This document shows positions 9,163 through 20,233 of a DNA stretch of 64,000 nt, in pieces. Position numbers and translations under genes: made by a program. The notes beneath the pieces are model-generated. The model saw only the letters and a program-made list of their open reading frames with translations. It was not told where the DNA came from and ran no database searches. The stretch covers positions 124,001 to 188,000 of the forward strand of contig NZ_CADIJO010000010.1 in the NCBI RefSeq assembly GCF_902859705.1, written 5' to 3'. This DNA is from Achromobacter deleyi. GTDB taxonomy: Bacteria > Pseudomonadota > Gammaproteobacteria > Burkholderiales > Burkholderiaceae_B. Every line of letters begins with the position of its first letter. Position 1 is the stretch's first letter.

Positions 9163-9870
9163 ATGACCGCCTTTCGCGCCGCGCTGCTGGATCTTGACGG
9201 CACCCTGCTCGACTCCATCCCCGACCTGGCCTTCGCGGCCAACGCCATGCGCGTGGAACTGGGCATGATCTCGCTGCGCGAGGACGTCGTGGCCACCTTC
9301 GTGGGCAAGGGCGTGGACAACCTGGTGCGCCGCAGCCTGGCGGGCAGCCTGGACGCCGCCGACCCCTCTCCGGAAGATTTCGAACGCGCCCGCGAGGCCT
9401 TCTACCGCCATTACCACCTGGTCAACGGCGAGCGCGCGCGGGTCTACCCGGGCGTCATCGAGGGCCTCAAGCACATGCGCGACCAGGGCCTGAAGCTGGC
9501 GGTCGTCACCAACAAGCCCACCGAATTCACGCTGCCGCTGCTGCAACGCACGGGCCTCGCGGGCTTTTTCGACGCCGTGGTGTGCGGCGACACCTGCCCG
9601 CGCCGCAAGCCGGATCCCGACCAGGTGCTGCACGCGTGCGACCTGCTGGGCGTCTCGGTGGACGAAGCCGTCACCATCGGCGATTCCATCAACGATGCGC
9701 AGGCGGGCCGCAGCGCCGGCACCCAGGTGCTGGTGGTGCCTTATGGTTACAACGAAGGCCGTGACGTGCGCGAGCTGGATGTCGATGGTATAGTTGACAC
9801 GCTTGTCAACGCCGCCCAGTGGGTGGCGCTCTGGAATCAAAACCAGAACGCCGCGAAAACCGCGGTCTGA
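9163..9870 (+). CDS. gph: Phosphoglycolate phosphatase (HAD superfamily)
   Basis: A 235-aa HAD phosphatase that dephosphorylates 2-phosphoglycolate. Motif I is LLDLDGTLLDS (nucleophile and acid Asp), motif II VVTNK, motif III RRKPDPD and motif IV TIGDSINDAQAG. The order rpe-gph-trpE is typical of beta- and gammaproteobacteria. Other small phosphorylated substrates are possible, as in most HAD enzymes. Confidence 0.88.
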   Translation: MTAFRAALLDLDGTLLDSIPDLAFAANAMRVELGMISLREDVVATFVGKGVDNLVRRSLAGSLDAADPSPEDFERAREAFYRHYHLVNGERARVYPGVIEGLKHMRDQGLKLAVVTNKPTEFTLPLLQRTGLAGFFDAVVCGDTCPRRKPDPDQVLHACDLLGVSVDEAVTIGDSINDAQAGRSAGTQVLVVPYGYNEGRDVRELDVDGIVDTLVNAAQWVALWNQNQNAAKTAV

Positions 9871-9938
9871 CTGCACTCGGAATGCACTCGAAAGCGTGCC
9901 TCGAAGTCACCCCGAATACCGAATATCGACCTGACCTG

Positions 9939-10013
9939 ATGAACGTTTCCATCCAGAACCAAATGCTCAGCGCCTCGTGGCGCTGGTGGCGTTTGTCTTC
10001 CGGGTGGCGATGA
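9939..10013 (+). CDS. trpL: trp operon leader peptide
   Basis: A 24-codon open frame, ATG at 9939 to TGA at 10011-10013, encodes a peptide ending LSASWRWWRLSSGWR. It has Trp at positions 14, 16, 17 and 23, four of 24 codons, where Trp is normally about one in a hundred. It lies in the gap between gph and trpE and is followed by a terminator hairpin. This is the standard arrangement for ribosome-mediated transcription attenuation, in which stalling at the Trp codons when charged tRNA-Trp is short lets transcription continue into trpEGDC. The assignment rests on sequence and architecture only. Confidence 0.85.
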   Translation: MNVSIQNQMLSASWRWWRLSSGWR

Positions 10014-10078
10014 TTCCCTTCCCGGCCCTAGACGCGTACACCACCGCCTAGCGCCGATACTGTGCAGAACACAGAGCC

Positions 10079-10114
10079 AAGCCCGGAACCAGATACCTGG
10101 ACCGGGCTTTTTGT
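10079..10114 (+). terminator. trp attenuator terminator
   Basis: AAGCCCGG (10079-10086) pairs with CCGGGCTT (10102-10109), with a partly paired ACCA/TGG inner segment, and is followed by TTTTTGTTG. The 5' arm (CCCGGA, 10082-10087) can instead pair with TCCGGG at 9999-10004 inside the leader-peptide frame, just before the last Trp codon. That is a plausible though short antiterminator helix. The terminator ends about 50 nt before the trpE start. Confidence 0.8.
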
Positions 10115-10161
10115 TGCGCGCCCGGTCCCCAAGCAGACACCCATTGCCCACGAGACCCGAC

Positions 10162-11682
10162 ATGACCGAAATCGAATTCAAAGCCCTCGCCGCGCAAGGC
10201 TACAACCGCATCCCCCTGGTGGCCGAGACCTACGCCGACCTGGACACCCCGCTGGGCATCTACCTGAAGCTGGCCCACGCCGGCCCCCAGGCCGGCCGCA
10301 TGACCTGCCTGATGGAATCGGTGGTGGGCGGCGAGCGCTTCGGCCGCTATTCGTTCATCGGCCTGCCGGCCCGCACGGTAATCCGCGCCAGCGGCACCCG
10401 CACCGAGGTGCTGCAGGACGGCAAGGTCGCTGAAACCCACGACGGCGATCCCCTGGCCTTCATCGAGCAGTACCAGAGCCGCTTCAAGGTCGCCCTGCGC
10501 CCCGGCATGCCGCGCTTCTGCGGCGGCCTGGCCGGCTATTTCGGCTACGACACCGTGCGCCACATCGAGCCGTGCCTGGGCCCGGCCGTCAAGCCCTTCC
10601 CGGCCGGCATGGAAGGCGGCACGCCCGACCTGATGCTGATGCACGTGGACGAACTGGTCATCGTCGACAACCTGGCCGGCCGCATCTACCTGATGGTCTA
10701 CGCCGACCCGGCCCAGCCCGAAAGCTACAGCCGCGCCCAGCAGCGCCTGCACGACCTGCGCGCCCGCCTGCGACGTCCGGTGGAAATCCCGTACAGCCAC
10801 GCCAGCATGCAGACCGAAGAACGGCGTGACTTCAAGAAAGAAGACTACCTGGCGGCCGTGCACCGCGCCAAGGAACACATCGCCGCCGGTGACCTGATGC
10901 AGGTGCAGATCGGCCAGGTCATCGCCAAGCCCTTCCGCGATTCGCCGCTCTCCCTCTACCGCGCCCTGCGGTCGCTCAATCCCTCCCCCTACATGTACTT
11001 CTGGAACTTCGGCGACTTCCAGGTGGTGGGCGCGTCGCCCGAGATCCTGGTGCGCCAGGAACGCGCCGTGGTCGACGGCACGCCGAAGTCGCAGATCACC
11101 ATCCGCCCGCTGGCCGGCACCCGCAAGCGCGGCGCCACGCCCGAGGAAGATGCCGCGCTGGCCGCCGAGCTGCGCGCCGACCCCAAGGAAGTGGCCGAGC
11201 ACGTGATGCTGATCGACCTGGCCCGCAACGACGTCGGCCGCGTGGCCGAGGTGGGCTCGGTGAAGGTCAGCGACACCATGGTCATCGAACGCTATTCGCA
11301 CGTGATGCACCTGGTGTCCAACGTCACCGGCAACCTGAATCCCGGCATGAGCAGCATGGACGTGCTGCGCGCCTCGTTCCCGGCCGGCACGCTGACGGGC
11401 GCGCCCAAGGTCGAGGCCATGAAGATCATCGACGAACTGGAACCCGTGCGCCGCGGCATCTACGGCGGCGCGGCCGGTTACCTGTCGTACGGCGGCGAAA
11501 TGGATGTGGCCATCGCCATCCGCACCGGCGTCATCAAGGACGGCACGCTGTACGTGCAGGCCGCCGCCGGCATCGTCGCCGACTCCAACCCCGAAGCCGA
11601 ATGGGCCGAGACCGAAGCCAAGGCCCGCGCCGTGCTGCGCGCCGCCGAGCAGGTGCAGCACGGCCTGGACGAACCCATCTGA
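10162..11682 (+). CDS. trpE: Anthranilate synthase component I
   Basis: A 506-aa chorismate-utilising enzyme that makes anthranilate from chorismate and ammonia or glutamine. The C-terminal catalytic domain carries the family blocks QVQIGQVIAKPF, RPLAGTRKRG, LIDLARNDVGRV, and PAGTLTGAPK. The start at 10162 gives the usual N-terminus MTEIEFKALAAQGYNRIPL, where the feedback Trp-binding region begins (LLES-type motif appears as LMESVVGGERFGRYSFIG). Expression is probably set by the upstream attenuator. trpG follows 54 nt later. Confidence 0.96.
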   Translation: MTEIEFKALAAQGYNRIPLVAETYADLDTPLGIYLKLAHAGPQAGRMTCLMESVVGGERFGRYSFIGLPARTVIRASGTRTEVLQDGKVAETHDGDPLAFIEQYQSRFKVALRPGMPRFCGGLAGYFGYDTVRHIEPCLGPAVKPFPAGMEGGTPDLMLMHVDELVIVDNLAGRIYLMVYADPAQPESYSRAQQRLHDLRARLRRPVEIPYSHASMQTEERRDFKKEDYLAAVHRAKEHIAAGDLMQVQIGQVIAKPFRDSPLSLYRALRSLNPSPYMYFWNFGDFQVVGASPEILVRQERAVVDGTPKSQITIRPLAGTRKRGATPEEDAALAAELRADPKEVAEHVMLIDLARNDVGRVAEVGSVKVSDTMVIERYSHVMHLVSNVTGNLNPGMSSMDVLRASFPAGTLTGAPKVEAMKIIDELEPVRRGIYGGAAGYLSYGGEMDVAIAIRTGVIKDGTLYVQAAAGIVADSNPEAEWAETEAKARAVLRAAEQVQHGLDEPI

Positions 11683-11736
11683 GGCCCCGCCCCCTACCCG
11701 CCCCGAGCCGCGCGACGGCCCGCCTGGAGAGAAAAA

Positions 11737-12303
11737 ATGCTGTTGATGATTGATAACTACGATTCGTTTACCTACAACCTGGTGCAGTACTTCGGCGAAC
11801 TGGGCGAAGACGTGCGCGTGGCGCGCAACGACCAGATCACGCTGGAAGAGATCACCGCGCTGAATCCGGACCGCATCTGCGTGTCGCCCGGCCCCTGCTC
11901 GCCGGCCGAAGCCGGCATCTCGGTGCCCGTGATCCAGGCCTTTGCCGGCAAGAAGCCGATCCTGGGCGTGTGCCTGGGCCACCAGGCCATCGGCGCGGCC
12001 TATGGCGGCGACATCGTCCGCGCGCAGCAGATCATGCACGGCAAGACGGTGCAGATCTCGCACACCGGCACCGACCTCTTCACCGGCCTGCCGACGCCGT
12101 ACACTGTCATTCGCTACAACTCGCTGACCATCGACCCGGCGACGCTACCCGACTGCCTGGCCGTGACCGCCACGGCGCCGGACGGCGACATCATGGGCGT
12201 GCGCCACAAGACGCTGCCCCTGTACGGAGTACAGTTCCACCCCGAATCCGTGCTCAGCGAACACGGCCACGCCCTGCTGCGCAATTTCCTGAACCTCGCC
12301 TAA
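11737..12303 (+). CDS. trpG: Anthranilate synthase component II (glutamine amidotransferase)
   Basis: A 188-aa class I glutamine amidotransferase that supplies ammonia to TrpE. It has the oxyanion-strand [10 protein letters not shown], the nucleophile elbow [10 protein letters not shown] with the catalytic cysteine, and the His/Glu pair in [12 protein letters not shown]. It may also serve PabB, as single TrpG/PabA proteins do in many bacteria. The start follows GGAGAGAAAAA. trpD begins 12 nt after the stop. Confidence 0.95.
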   Translation: MLLMIDNYDSFTYNLVQYFGELGEDVRVARNDQITLEEITALNPDRICVSPGPCSPAEAGISVPVIQAFAGKKPILGVCLGHQAIGAAYGGDIVRAQQIMHGKTVQISHTGTDLFTGLPTPYTVIRYNSLTIDPATLPDCLAVTATAPDGDIMGVRHKTLPLYGVQFHPESVLSEHGHALLRNFLNLA

Positions 12304-12315
12304 GAAGGACGCACC

Positions 12316-13347
12316 GTGACGATCTCCCCCGCAGAAGCGCTGACGCGCTGCATCGAACACCGCGAAATTTTCCACGACGAAATGCTGCACCTGATGCGCT
12401 TGCTGATGCGCGGCGAAATGTCGCCGCAGATCGCCAGCGCACTGCTGATGGGCCTGCGCGTGAAAAAGGAAACCGTCGGTGAAATCACGGCGGCCGCGCA
12501 GGTCATGCGTGAATTCGCCACGCCCGTGGTCACGCCCAACCCCGAAGACCTGCTGGACATGTGCGGCACCGGCGGCGACGGCAGCCATACCTTCAACATT
12601 TCCACCACCGCCATGTTCGTGGCGGCGGCGGCCGGCGTGCCGATCGCCAAGCACGGCAACCGCAGCGCCTCGTCGTCCAGCGGCAGCGCCGACGTGCTCG
12701 AAGCCTTGGGCGCCAACCTGGTGCTGACGCCCGAACAGGTGGCCGAGTGCATCCAGGCCACCGGCATCGGCTTCATGTTCGCCCCCGCGCACCACGGCGC
12801 CATGAAGAACGTGGCGGCCGTCCGCAAGGAACTGGCCGTGCGCACCATCTTCAACATCCTGGGCCCGCTGACCAACCCGGCCGGCGCCGCCAATCAGCTG
12901 ATGGGCGTGTTCCACCCCGACCTGGTGGGCATCCAGGTGCGCGTGCTGGAACGCCTGGGCTCGCGCCACGTGCTGGTGGTGCACGGCAAGGACGGCATGG
13001 ACGAAGCCTCGCTGGGCGGCGCCACCATGGTGGGCGAGCTCAAGGACGGCAAGGTCAGCGAGTACGAAATCCACCCCGAAGACTACGGGCTATCCATGAT
13101 GTCCAATCGCAGCATCAAGGTGTCCAATCGCGAACAGTCGCGCGAACTTGTCATAGAGGCGCTGGACAATGTCGAGGGCACCGCCCGTGACATCGTCGCG
13201 CTGAATGCGGGTCTCGCCATCTACGCAGGCAATAAAGCCGATTCCATTCCCGCAGCCTTAGCGCTAGCATTCGAACTGATATCCACCGGCGCGGCACGAG
13301 CCAAGCTGGAAGATTTCTGCGCATATACCCGGAAATTCCAGAAATGA
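12316..13347 (+). CDS. trpD: Anthranilate phosphoribosyltransferase
   Basis: A 343-aa enzyme that joins anthranilate to PRPP. Conserved features are the glycine-rich [21 protein letters not shown]-binding loop, [21 protein letters not shown], and the [12 protein letters not shown] segment. Translation starts at GTG 12316 after AAGAAGGA, or nearby. The stop overlaps the trpC start (ATGA at 13344-13347), so the two are translationally coupled. Confidence 0.95.
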   Translation: MTISPAEALTRCIEHREIFHDEMLHLMRLLMRGEMSPQIASALLMGLRVKKETVGEITAAAQVMREFATPVVTPNPEDLLDMCGTGGDGSHTFNISTTAMFVAAAAGVPIAKHGNRSASSSSGSADVLEALGANLVLTPEQVAECIQATGIGFMFAPAHHGAMKNVAAVRKELAVRTIFNILGPLTNPAGAANQLMGVFHPDLVGIQVRVLERLGSRHVLVVHGKDGMDEASLGGATMVGELKDGKVSEYEIHPEDYGLSMMSNRSIKVSNREQSRELVIEALDNVEGTARDIVALNAGLAIYAGNKADSIPAALALAFELISTGAARAKLEDFCAYTRKFQK

Positions 13348-14132
13348 ACGATATTCTCGCGAAGATCCTCGCCGTCAAGGTCGAGGAAGTCGCCGCCGCT
13401 CGCCAGATGCGCAGCGAAGCCGAAGTCCTGCGCGAAGCGCAGGCCCGCCAGGATGTGCGCGGCTTTGCCCAGGCCATCGAAGACAAGATCTCGCAGGGCA
13501 AGGCCGGCGTCATCGCCGAAATCAAGAAAGCCTCGCCGTCCAAGGGCATCCTGCGCGAAACCTTTCAGCCCGCTGAAATCGCGGCCTCGTACGCCGTGCA
13601 CGGCGCCGCCTGCCTGTCGGTGCTGACCGACGTGCAGTTCTTCCAGGGCTCGCACGACCACCTGCGCCAGGCCCGCGCGGCCTGCTCGCTTCCGGTGCTG
13701 CGCAAGGACTTCGTGATCGATCCCTATCAGATCATCGTGGCCCGCGCGATGGGCGCGGACTGCGTGCTGCTGATCGTGGCCGCACTGACGCCCACGCAGC
13801 TGCGCGACTACGAAACGCTGGCCATGGAACTGGGCATGGACGTGCTGGTGGAAGTGCATGACGCCCAGGAGCTGGACGTAGCACTGACGCTGAAGACGCC
13901 GCTGCTGGGCATCAACAACCGCAATCTGCGCACGTTCGAGACCAGCCTGCAGAACACGCTGGACCTCTTGCCGCGCATTCCCGCCGGCAAGCGCGTCGTG
14001 ACCGAAAGCGGCATTCTCAAGGCCGAAGACGTCAAGCTGATGCGCCAGCACAAGGTCGACGCCTTCCTGGTGGGCGAAGCCTTCATGCGCGCCAAGGACC
14101 CGGGCGCCGAGCTGGCCCGCCTGGTCGCCTAA
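13344..14132 (+). CDS. trpC: Indole-3-glycerol-phosphate synthase
   Basis: A 262-aa TIM-barrel enzyme that closes the indole ring. It shows the signature [17 protein letters not shown], the catalytic-region [23 protein letters not shown] and the phosphate-site TESGI. It is monofunctional, not fused to TrpF. It is the last gene of the trpEGDC unit; trpF, trpB and trpA are not in this window. Its stop overlaps by 4 nt the stop of the convergent sigma-54 activator gene. Confidence 0.95.
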   Translation: MNDILAKILAVKVEEVAAARQMRSEAEVLREAQARQDVRGFAQAIEDKISQGKAGVIAEIKKASPSKGILRETFQPAEIAASYAVHGAACLSVLTDVQFFQGSHDHLRQARAACSLPVLRKDFVIDPYQIIVARAMGADCVLLIVAALTPTQLRDYETLAMELGMDVLVEVHDAQELDVALTLKTPLLGINNRNLRTFETSLQNTLDLLPRIPAGKRVVTESGILKAEDVKLMRQHKVDAFLVGEAFMRAKDPGAELARLVA

Positions 14133-16009
14133 GCCCGACCCAACGCCGCCACCCGCCGGTACAAGGTGCTGCGGTGCACGCCCAGCGCGCGCGCCGCGGC
14201 GCTGACGTTGCCTGCGTGCGCGGCGAGCGCCGCGCGGATGGCATCGTCGGCAATCGCCTGCAGGCTGGCGGCCGCGGCCGCCGTGGGCGCAGCGGCGACG
14301 GTTTCGCCGCGGACCTCGGCCGGCAGCATCTCGCGATCCACCACGCCCGACGCACCCGCCAGCACATGCAAGGTGCGCAGCACGGCGGCCAGCTGGCGGT
14401 AATTGCCTGGCCAGGCGTACTGCGCCAGCGTGTCTTCGATATCGGTGGGCAGCACCGGGCCCGCGCCCTGCGCGGCCCATAGCCCGCGCAAGAGCTCGCG
14501 CAGGTCGGCGCGCGTGCGCAGCGGCGCAAGCGTCACGGTGTATTCGGCAATACGGAAATACAGGTCGGGGCGCACCGGCGCTTGCGGGCCGTCGTGCGCC
14601 AGGGCGCGATGGGTGGCGCACACCAGCGTGAAGTCCACAGCCACCGGCCGCGCCGCGCCCAGCGGCGAGACTTCGCGTGATTGCAGCACGCGCAACAGGC
14701 GCGATTGCAACGTCAGCGGCATATCGCCGATTTCATCCAGGAACAGCACGCCGCCGTGGGCCTGCCGCAGCAGCCCCTTGCTGCCCTGACGGCGCGCGCC
14801 GGTAAAGGCGCCGTCTTCGTAGCCGAACAGTTCGGATTCGATCAGGCTTTCGGGCAGCGCCGCGCAATTGACGGCCACGAACGGGCCCGCCGCGCGTTGG
14901 CTGCGCGCGTGCAGCTGGCGCGCGAACACTTCCTTGCCCACGCCGGTTTCACCTTGCAGCAGGATCGACACACCCGCATCGGACAGATGCACCGCGCGGG
15001 CCAGCGCGCCCAGCGTGGCCGCGTCGAAGCTGGCGATGCCGGCGCGCGCATCGCACGCGGGTGTCACAACGGGCGTCGGCAGGCGCAGAGACGGCGCCGG
15101 GGTTGCCGGCACACGGCTGCGCGGCAGGCGCAGCCGCGCGTGATAGATCGCGCCGGACCGCGCGTGCACGCGTCCCGCGGCATCGGGGCTGTGTTCCAGG
15201 TCGCCCTCGAACAGGTCTGCGTACCGGTATACGCCCAGGGCGGTGGCGGCCAGGCCCAGCGCCAGCATCGCGCGGCGGTTGGCGCCTACCAGCAGGTCGC
15301 CCTGGAAGGCCAGCAGGGCCTCGCCCGGCGTGCCCAGGCCCGAACGGTCGCTATGCAGGCGCAGCACGGCGCAGGGCTCGTGCGCCGCGTCAAAGAGCTG
15401 ATGTTCGATCAGGTCGACTGCCGCGCGCACCAGCGCCAGCACGTCGGGGCGCGTGTCGTGCGCCGGGCTGGACAGGTCCAGCACGCCCAGCATGCGGCCT
15501 TCGCTGTCGGTGATGGGCACGGCGGCGCAGGTCAGGATGCGGTTCGGTTCGAAATAATGTTCGGCGCCGTGCACCACGATGGGCCGGCCCTCGACCAGCG
15601 CGGTGCCGATGGCGTTGGTGCCCGCGGCGGCCTCGTCCCAGGGCGCGCCCGGCATCAATGCCACGCGCGACGCGCGCTGGGCGAAATCCAGGTCACCGTC
15701 GCTGTCGAGCACCAGGCCCTGGGCATCGGACAGGATCACCAGGCCATCGCGGCCGCCTTCGCGGCGCAAGAGCGACATGGCGGGTTCGGACAGGCGGCGC
15801 AGCGCGTCGTTGCGCTGGCGCGCTTCGCGCAATTCGCCGGCGGTCATGAGTTCGGCGCGGCGCGCGCCGCGCATGTCGAAGCCCAGGTCGGCGCAGCGGC
15901 GCCAGGACCGCAGGATAGGTTCGGCCACCAGCCCGGCCGGGACGGCGCCCTGCTGGTTGAACAGCTGGCGCGCTTGCGTCAGCGATTGCCGACGGGAATG
16001 AGTGGCCAT
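14129..16009 (-). CDS. Sigma-54-dependent transcriptional activator, AcoR-like
   Basis: A 626-aa regulator with an N-terminal GAF-type sensor region (about residues 60-210), a central AAA+ domain and a C-terminal Fis-type helix-turn-helix. Walker A is GETGVGKE, the sigma-54 contact loop GAFTGA is intact, and the Walker B region is [10 protein letters not shown]. The last about 40 residues ([22 protein letters not shown]) are the DNA-binding helix-turn-helix. AcoR-type proteins turn on acetoin or alcohol/aldehyde oxidation genes. It is divergent from an aldehyde dehydrogenase gene that has a sigma-54 promoter, so that gene is its probable target. The frame opens further upstream, but the ATG at 16009 follows AAGGAGAC. 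Confidence 0.92.
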   Translation of the reverse strand: MATHSRRQSLTQARQLFNQQGAVPAGLVAEPILRSWRRCADLGFDMRGARRAELMTAGELREARQRNDALRRLSEPAMSLLRREGGRDGLVILSDAQGLVLDSDGDLDFAQRASRVALMPGAPWDEAAAGTNAIGTALVEGRPIVVHGAEHYFEPNRILTCAAVPITDSEGRMLGVLDLSSPAHDTRPDVLALVRAAVDLIEHQLFDAAHEPCAVLRLHSDRSGLGTPGEALLAFQGDLLVGANRRAMLALGLAATALGVYRYADLFEGDLEHSPDAAGRVHARSGAIYHARLRLPRSRVPATPAPSLRLPTPVVTPACDARAGIASFDAATLGALARAVHLSDAGVSILLQGETGVGKEVFARQLHARSQRAAGPFVAVNCAALPESLIESELFGYEDGAFTGARRQGSKGLLRQAHGGVLFLDEIGDMPLTLQSRLLRVLQSREVSPLGAARPVAVDFTLVCATHRALAHDGPQAPVRPDLYFRIAEYTVTLAPLRTRADLRELLRGLWAAQGAGPVLPTDIEDTLAQYAWPGNYRQLAAVLRTLHVLAGASGVVDREMLPAEVRGETVAAAPTAAAAASLQAIADDAIRAALAAHAGNVSAAARALGVHRSTLYRRVAALGRA

Positions 16010-16032
16010 GCATGTCTCCTTGGACGGCGTTC

Positions 16033-16072
16033 TGCGACACCTGTTCCGCGACAGTGTCGCAAAACGCGACAC
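16033..16072 (+). promoter_or_regulatory. Array of inverted half-sites, probable upstream activator site
   Basis: Four copies of GCGACA(C) or its complement lie in 40 bp: GCGACAC at 16034-16040, GCGACA at 16048-16053, TGTCGC at 16055-16060 and GCGACAC at 16066-16072. Pairs form GCGACA-g-TGTCGC and GTGTCGC-aaaac-GCGACAC. The array lies about 100 bp upstream of the -24/-12 promoter and just before the activator gene, the classical place for an enhancer bound by a sigma-54 activator. It could also serve autoregulation. Confidence 0.75.
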
Positions 16073-16169
16073 CCTGGGGCGGCTGACCGCCGCCCACGCC
16101 CTTTGCCGGTGCGTGGAAATCTACTTTCGCACGCGGCAGGCGCGCTTGTCCAGCGGGGAACCCCCGGGA

Positions 16170-16185
16170 TGGCACGCGGTTTGCT
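16170..16185 (+). promoter_or_regulatory. Sigma-54 (-24/-12) promoter of the aldehyde dehydrogenase gene
   Basis: TGGCACGCGGTTTGCT fits the RpoN consensus TGGCACG-N4-TTGCW exactly. Transcription would start about 12 bp downstream, giving a leader of about 40 nt before the ATG at 16238. The GAFTGA-containing activator encoded divergently is the natural partner. Confidence 0.88.
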
Positions 16186-16237
16186 TGATACAGGACAGGC
16201 ACCCGACTGCCGCCATCCCGACAATACGGAGACAAGC

Positions 16238-17767
<1,530 letters not shown>

Positions 17768-17782
17768 CCGCGACGCAAGGCG

Positions 17783-17806
17783 GCGCCGGGCCTGGCGGCC
17801 CGGCGC
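17783..17806 (+). other. Strong hairpin between the dehydrogenase and DUF779 genes
   Basis: GCGCCGGGCC and GGCCCGGCGC form a perfect 10-bp GC stem with a 4-nt loop 15 nt after the dehydrogenase stop. No T-tract follows, so it is not a normal terminator. It could protect the 3' end of the upstream message or lower expression of the DUF779 gene. Confidence 0.55.
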
Positions 17807-17840
17807 GATTCACCCGAACAGCACCCTGCGGAGCCGCATC

Positions 17841-18218
17841 ATGGCAGACCCCACCCCGCGCGTTGTCGCCACCGACGCGGCACGCGAACTCATCGACACC
17901 CTGCGCGCCAAGCATGGCCCGCTGATGTTCCACCAGTCCGGCGGCTGTTGCGATGGCAGTTCGCCCATGTGCTACGCCCAGGGCGAATTCATGGTGGGCG
18001 GCTCGGACGTGCTGCTGGGCGACCTGGAGGGCTGCCCGTTCTACATGGGCGAAGACCAGTTCGCCTACTGGGAACACACCCAGCTCATCATCGACGCGGT
18101 GCCCGGACGCGGCGGCGCGTTTTCACTGGACAGCGCCGAGGGCAAGCGCTTTCTGCTGCGCTCGCGGCTGTACTCCGATGAAGAATGGGCCAACGTGGCG
18201 GCGGTCACCAAGGGCTGA
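17841..18218 (+). CDS. DUF779 family protein, companion of aldehyde dehydrogenase
   Basis: A 125-aa cytosolic protein with the DUF779 signature FHQSGGCCDGSSPMCY near residues 31-46 and further cysteine at GDLEGCPFYM. The family is almost always encoded beside AcoD/ExaC-type aldehyde dehydrogenases, and the conserved cysteines suggest metal or thiol chemistry. Its exact role is unknown. It lies 73 nt behind the dehydrogenase gene and is probably on the same transcript. Confidence 0.88.
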   Translation: MADPTPRVVATDAARELIDTLRAKHGPLMFHQSGGCCDGSSPMCYAQGEFMVGGSDVLLGDLEGCPFYMGEDQFAYWEHTQLIIDAVPGRGGAFSLDSAEGKRFLLRSRLYSDEEWANVAAVTKG

Positions 18219-18451
18219 CGCGCCGCAGGGCCGGCCGCCGCAACGCCTCACGCGCCTTGCGGCGTTCCGCCCTTGTCAGCGGTAGCTTCGCCGGCAACCT
18301 GCTTCCATTGAAACGACACGCGGCGGATGCGCGCGGCGCGAAATTGCGTGAACGAACGGCCACCGGGCATCGGTGCGCCGCGTAGGGGACTGCTGGCGTT
18401 TTTCATTGCGGATCGAGCATTGACGGGAAAAAATTTCGGGCGGGGCGCGGA

Positions 18452-19096
18452 TCAGCCCGCGCTGGCCGCCCAGGCGCTGACGGGGGCCCGGCGGGTCCAT
18501 TCCAGGGCGTCTTCCAGACGGTCGTTGCCCCAGAACATCTCGCCATCGACGAAGAAGGTCGGCGCACCGAACAGACCAAGGTGACGCGCCTGGTCGACCT
18601 GGCGGCGCAGCGCTTCCTTGGCCGCTTCGGACTTGCCGCGCGCGATCAGCGCATCGGCGTCCAGCGACAGTTCGGTCAGCAGCTCGTGCACGACGTCCTC
18701 GGCCTGGATGTCCTGGTCGCGCTGGAAATTGGCGCGGAACACGGCCACGCAGAAATCGCGGCCCCAGGGCTCGTCCTGGCCCAGCAGGGCAATGCGCGCC
18801 GGCAGCACGCTCATGCGCGGAAACAACCGAGGGCGGTTGTAGGGCACGCCGTACTTTTCGGCCAGGCGGGCGATGTCGCGCATCATGTAGGCGCCCTTGC
18901 CCGGGAACAGGCGAAAAGGCGTGTCGTTCCAGCCCTGGGCCTGGAAGATCGGACCCAGCAGGAAGGGACGCAGGTCCACCTGCACGTCCGCCTGCCTGGC
19001 CAGGGCGTCGATGCGCTCGATCGCCAGATAGCTGTAGGGGCTGGCGAAATCGAACCACATTTCGATGCGGGGGGTGGCGGACAAGGGCGCATTCAT
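18452..19096 (-). CDS. DsbA-fold protein, 2-hydroxychromene-2-carboxylate isomerase family
   Basis: A 214-aa protein with the HCCA-isomerase/GST-kappa type thioredoxin fold. The N-terminal MWFDFASPYSYLA block carries the SPYSYL motif with the glutathione-activating Ser position instead of a CxxC. The C-terminal LFGAPTFFVDGEMFWGNDRLE block holds the cis-Pro. Such enzymes use glutathione to isomerise aromatic-degradation intermediates, but no aromatic pathway genes are nearby, so the substrate is unknown. The start at 19096 follows GGAGCTTTTGCG and gives family length. Divergent from a LysR-type regulator. Confidence 0.85.
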   Translation of the reverse strand: MNAPLSATPRIEMWFDFASPYSYLAIERIDALARQADVQVDLRPFLLGPIFQAQGWNDTPFRLFPGKGAYMMRDIARLAEKYGVPYNRPRLFPRMSVLPARIALLGQDEPWGRDFCVAVFRANFQRDQDIQAEDVVHELLTELSLDADALIARGKSEAAKEALRRQVDQARHLGLFGAPTFFVDGEMFWGNDRLEDALEWTRRAPVSAWAASAG

Positions 19097-19312
19097 CGCA
19101 AAAGCTCCGGCGGCGGGACGTGGGAACAGCATAGTGCAGGCCGCCCATCTGCGGGAATCGCATTCCCGCGGTGCAACATCAGTGAATCCTGGAGATTCCT
19201 CGGCGGCAGGGGCGGTTTGCGGCCGCCCTACCCAAGGATCAGGTTCCATTGGACGCCGCAGGCGTTATATTGCACAAGCAACTTTTCCGCCCCCTACGCA
19301 TGAGTTTTACGA

Positions 19313-20233
19313 ATGTCATATCCGCTGGCCAGACTGCCTCCGCTTGACCTCGTCCGCGGCTTCGTCGCCGTGGGGCGCCGCATGAGCATCACGCTGGCGG
19401 CGCAGGACCTGCACGTGACGCAATCGGCCGTCAGCCGGCAGATCCGCGCGCTGGAAGCCCATCTGGGCGTGCCGCTGCTGCTGCGCGGTTTTCGCAGCGT
19501 GTCGTTCACGTCGGAAGGCGCGCAACTGTTCCGCATGGCCGACGCCTGGCTGAGCCAGCTGGGCGACCTGACCGAACAGCTGCGCGCACCGGAACGCCGC
19601 ACGCCGGTCACCGTCACCACCACCATCGGCGTCGCCTCGCTGTGGCTGCTGCCCAGGCTGGGCGACTTCCAGGCCGCCTATCCGAATATCGATGTGCGCG
19701 TGGCGGCCGACAACCGGGTCATCGACATCGACCGCGAAAGTGTGGACATCGCCATCCGCTACAGCCTGCGCGACACCGTGCCGGACGGCGCCGTCTGGCT
19801 GTTTGGCGAATCGGTGGTGCCGGTGGCCCATCCGTCCCTGAAGGCCCGCGCCCTGGATGCGCGCGAATTGCAGCGCCACGTGCTGCTGGAGTTCGACGAC
19901 CCCACCCGGCCCTGGCTGCAATGGTCCGAATGGCTCAACGCGCGCGGCCTGGGCCGGGTGCGGCCCAAGGGCATGCTGCGGTTCAACCAATACGACCAGA
20001 TCGTGCACGCCGCGCTGGCCGGCCATGGCATCGCCCTGGGCCGGCTGGCCCTGATCGCGCCGATGCTGGCGGACCAGCGCCTGGCCACCGTGGGCGGCGC
20101 CGCGGCCGATGCCACCGAACACGCCTATTGGCTGGTGCGCAACGCCCGCCGCAGCACGCCCGATGCCGACATCGTGACCCGCTGGCTGGTGCAGCAGGGC
20201 GCGGCCACCGCCCAGGCGCTGACGCCGCCGTGA
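19313..20233 (+). CDS. LysR-family transcriptional regulator (GcvA-like)
   Basis: A 306-aa LysR protein. The N-terminal winged helix-turn-helix (residues about 8-66; SITLAAQDLHVTQSAVSRQI) is followed by a substrate-binding domain of the GcvA/AmpR type (SLWLLPRLGDFQAAYPNIDVR). It is divergent from the DsbA-fold isomerase gene with a 216-bp gap, the usual layout for LysR control of a neighbour, so the isomerase gene is the likeliest target. No inducer can be inferred. Confidence 0.9.
   Translation: MSYPLARLPPLDLVRGFVAVGRRMSITLAAQDLHVTQSAVSRQIRALEAHLGVPLLLRGFRSVSFTSEGAQLFRMADAWLSQLGDLTEQLRAPERRTPVTVTTTIGVASLWLLPRLGDFQAAYPNIDVRVAADNRVIDIDRESVDIAIRYSLRDTVPDGAVWLFGESVVPVAHPSLKARALDARELQRHVLLEFDDPTRPWLQWSEWLNARGLGRVRPKGMLRFNQYDQIVHAALAGHGIALGRLALIAPMLADQRLATVGGAAADATEHAYWLVRNARRSTPDADIVTRWLVQQGAATAQALTPP

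Noticed and set aside
14681-16237. A plus-strand open frame of about 500 codons fused in front of the aldehyde dehydrogenase
   Set aside because: This part is antisense to the sigma-54 activator gene and runs through the promoter and activator site. The dehydrogenase has a clear start at 16238.
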